Shown piece by piece: positions 4,754-6,722 of a stretch of 6,722 nucleotides of DNA. Numbering within the stretch: the stretch's first letter is position 1; every line of letters starts with the position of its first letter. The stretch is taken from NCBI GenBank assembly GCA_003022655.1, contig PXSX01000031.1, positions 1 to 6,722 of the forward strand, written 5' to 3'. The DNA is from Bacteroidetes bacterium QH_1_64_81 (GTDB taxonomy: Bacteria; Bacteroidota; Rhodothermia; Rhodothermales; Salinibacteraceae). The notes under the pieces are model-generated. The model searched no databases. It was not told the DNA's origin and saw nothing but the letters and a program-made list of their open reading frames with translations. A program made the position numbers and the translations under genes.

Positions 4754-6722
4754 CTACCGCCCCCGTCCGCCCCTGCCAAATCCTTGGCCCAGGGAGAACT
4801 GGAACGTCCACCCCGGATCCTCAATGCCCCCCCGGTCGAGCGACACGTGCTGGTCGAAGTTATAGCCGTAATTGAACTCAATCATGCCAACGATGGGCAG
4901 GAAGAGCTTCACCCCAATGCCGGCCGATCGATACAGGTCGGCAGGACTGTAGGCATTCAGACTGCTCCACGCATTGGCCGCATCAAGAAACAGGTAGGGA
5001 CGGGCCCGCAGCTGCTGCGACTCGACGGCCTGCCAGCGAAATTCGGACGTGTACTTGTTCATCACCTGGCCGCCCTCGGGCTGCAAGTTGCCCCCGCGGC
5101 CTCGGGCAAGGGGCCCGATGACGCCACGCGGATACCCGCGCATGAAGACCGGATCGGTGCCGAACGTTCCCCCCTGGTAGTCGAACGGGGATCCCCCGAC
5201 CTCAAAAGTCTCAAACTCAACCGGTTCCCCCGTGATGGACCCAATGTACCCAAAGTCGGTTCCGACGCCGAACGAGAAGTTTTCCCCGATGGGCACATTC
5301 CAGTTAGTCTTGAACCGCCACTTGTGGTACTGCACGAGATCGCCCACCGGCGGCGCCAGCTCCAGGGAGAGGGACATTTTCGATCCGCTTCGGGGGAAGG
5401 TAGGATTATCGAGGGAGTTGCGGCTCAGCGACTGCCGGAACGTGATGGACTGGTTCTTTCCGAAGGGGACCGTCGAAAATAACGGCTGTCGATCTCCAGT
5501 TTCTGGGTTGCGGCCCCGGTTGTCGTAGAGTTGATACCCAATCCGGCTCCCCACCATGAACTTGTCGTCGGGCCAGTCGAGCCGCTGCCGGACGAAGAAG
5601 TTCGCCGAGAAATTCTTAAACTGCCCTCCTTCGACACTGCTGGTCCTCCGCCTTCCGAAGACAGAGCGCGTATACTTTGAGTACGAGACCGATCCCCCAA
5701 CGGGCGTGGGGTTGCCCCGGAACCAGGGCTCCGTGAAGGAGAGCGAGTAGTTCTGGTAGTATGTGCCGTTGGTGCGCACATTCACGCTGAGCTTCTGGCC
5801 GTCGCCGGACGGCAGCGGGCGCCACGCATCTGCCTCAAAAAGATTCTGGGCAGAAAAATTGTTGAACTGGAACCCGAGCTGGAGAACGAGCCCGAATTGT
5901 CCGAAGGTGCCTGAGAGCTGAAGCTGATCGCTCCCGGTCTCCTTCACACTATAGGCAAGCTCCGCCGTCTTCTCCTCCTCATCGACAGAAATGTCGGGAC
6001 CGCCCGACAGCGACTCCTTGCTAAAGTACTCCAGCTGGCTGAGCCGACGAATCGACTCCTGAATTGCACTTCGGCTGAATCGCTCGCCGGGAACGGTGTA
6101 CAGCTCGCGGCGAATGACGTAATCCTTGGTCTTCGTGTTGCCCGAAATCTCGATGTCGCCAAAGTTATACACGTCCCCTTCCCGAACGTCCATGGTGATG
6201 TCGAGCGAGTCGTCGCCCACAACCCGGACGGTCGGCTGCACGTCGGCGCGCATGTAGCCCCGGTCCATGTAAAGGCCAAGGACGCCGCTCTTGCGCTGGC
6301 CGCCGTATAGGTTTTCATCAAGGGCCTTTCCGTTGTAGACCTCCCCCTCCGAGAGGCCCAGTTGCTCGGATAGAACGCGGTCCGGGAAGATCGTATTTCC
6401 CTCCCACGTAACGTCGCTCACGTAGTAGCGATTTCCTTCTCGAACCTCCACGTCGATGCCGAGCCCGTCCTCCCCCACGTAGTAGACGGAGTCCTGAACA
6501 ATTTGGGCGTCGTAATACCCGTGCTCCCGGTAGTGATCGATGACGCGGTCGAGGTCCTTCTCATAGGCATTCCGTTTAAACTTCTCCCCCTTCCAGATGC
6601 GCCACCACCGGTTCTCGCGCGTCTCGTCCATCGCCCCCTGAAGATCTCCGTCGTCGAACTGTTCATTCCCGAGAAAACGGATGCGCTCGACCTCAATCTC
6701 CTCTTCGCGGTCAACGTTGAAC
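4754..6722 (-). CDS. bamA: Outer membrane protein assembly factor BamA, 5'-truncated by window edge
   Basis: Omp85-family core of the BAM complex, which folds and inserts beta-barrel proteins into the outer membrane. 655 residues are visible; the frame is open to the window end, so the ATG at 6631 is internal, and the signal peptide and first POTRA domains are missing. The first visible domain (residues about 9-96) resembles E. coli POTRA3, including the WW...K.Y/F pattern and HGYYDAQI; the next two (about 98-182 with WEGNTIF, and 184-272 with ISGNTKTKDYVIRREL) match POTRA4 and 5. The barrel runs from about 275 to the end. MRGYP (Arg528) is the conserved loop-6 RG(F/Y) motif, with DNA at 5132-5140. 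The C-terminal beta-signal FQFSLGQGF corresponds to E. coli FQFNIGKTW but is followed by seven extra residues, GRGGRGR. The two ompH genes downstream encode its likely client-delivery chaperones. Confidence 0.96.
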   Translation of the reverse strand, partial: FNVDREEEIEVERIRFLGNEQFDDGDLQGAMDETRENRWWRIWKGEKFKRNAYEKDLDRVIDHYREHGYYDAQIVQDSVYYVGEDGLGIDVEVREGNRYYVSDVTWEGNTIFPDRVLSEQLGLSEGEVYNGKALDENLYGGQRKSGVLGLYMDRGYMRADVQPTVRVVGDDSLDITMDVREGDVYNFGDIEISGNTKTKDYVIRRELYTVPGERFSRSAIQESIRRLSQLEYFSKESLSGGPDISVDEEEKTAELAYSVKETGSDQLQLSGTFGQFGLVLQLGFQFNNFSAQNLFEADAWRPLPSGDGQKLSVNVRTNGTYYQNYSLSFTEPWFRGNPTPVGGSVSYSKYTRSVFGRRRTSSVEGGQFKNFSANFFVRQRLDWPDDKFMVGSRIGYQLYDNRGRNPETGDRQPLFSTVPFGKNQSITFRQSLSRNSLDNPTFPRSGSKMSLSLELAPPVGDLVQYHKWRFKTNWNVPIGENFSFGVGTDFGYIGSITGEPVEFETFEVGGSPFDYQGGTFGTDPVFMRGYPRGVIGPLARGRGGNLQPEGGQVMNKYTSEFRWQAVESQQLRARPYLFLDAANAWSSLNAYSPADLYRSAGIGVKLFLPIVGMIEFNYGYNFDQHVSLDRGGIEDPGWTFQFSLGQGFGRGGRGR

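Noticed and set aside
4784..5482. 232-codon + strand open frame opposite bamA
   Set aside because: Shadow frame caused by high GC; no recognisable domain, while the - strand encodes the conserved BamA barrel.

Overview
The window looks like ordinary chromosomal housekeeping DNA from a GC-rich Gram-negative bacterium. The bamA-ompH-ompH order, the PanB sequence style ([16 protein letters not shown]) and the near absence of clear Shine-Dalgarno sequences point to the Bacteroidota/Rhodothermota side. The high GC and the acidic stretches (for example the C-terminus of SurE) would suit a halophile such as Salinibacter. This assignment is an inference from protein style, not a database match.

Layout. 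At the left edge, on the + strand, is the 3' part of a gene for a small-conductance (MscS-type) mechanosensitive channel (2-985), cut by the window start. It converges, with only 21 bases between stop codons, on a run of six - strand genes that fills the rest of the window. Read in the direction of transcription (right to left) these are: the 3' part of bamA (6722-4754, cut by the window end), two tandem ompH/skp-like periplasmic chaperone genes (4701-4093 and 4019-3417), panB (3267-2434), surE (2300-1476) and a YjbQ/UPF0047-family gene (1426-1007).

How they work together. BamA is the outer-membrane insertase for beta-barrel proteins, and OmpH/Skp proteins carry unfolded barrel precursors across the periplasm to it, so the first three genes form one functional unit with short gaps (52 and 73 bases). 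PanB (pantothenate/CoA synthesis), SurE (nucleotide phosphatase) and the YjbQ-like protein are soluble metabolic proteins with no obvious direct link to barrel assembly. The gaps before panB (149 bases) and surE (133 bases) are long enough for separate promoters, but none could be identified with confidence.

No tRNA, rRNA, CRISPR array, insertion sequence, toxin-antitoxin or defence system is visible, and no intergenic stretch reaches 300 bases. I found no evidence of an undescribed system. The points most worth a second look are a seven-residue Gly/Arg tail after the C-terminal beta-signal of BamA, and the strong divergence of the second OmpH copy, which has a coiled coil about one-third glutamine and a Pro/Gly-rich tail.
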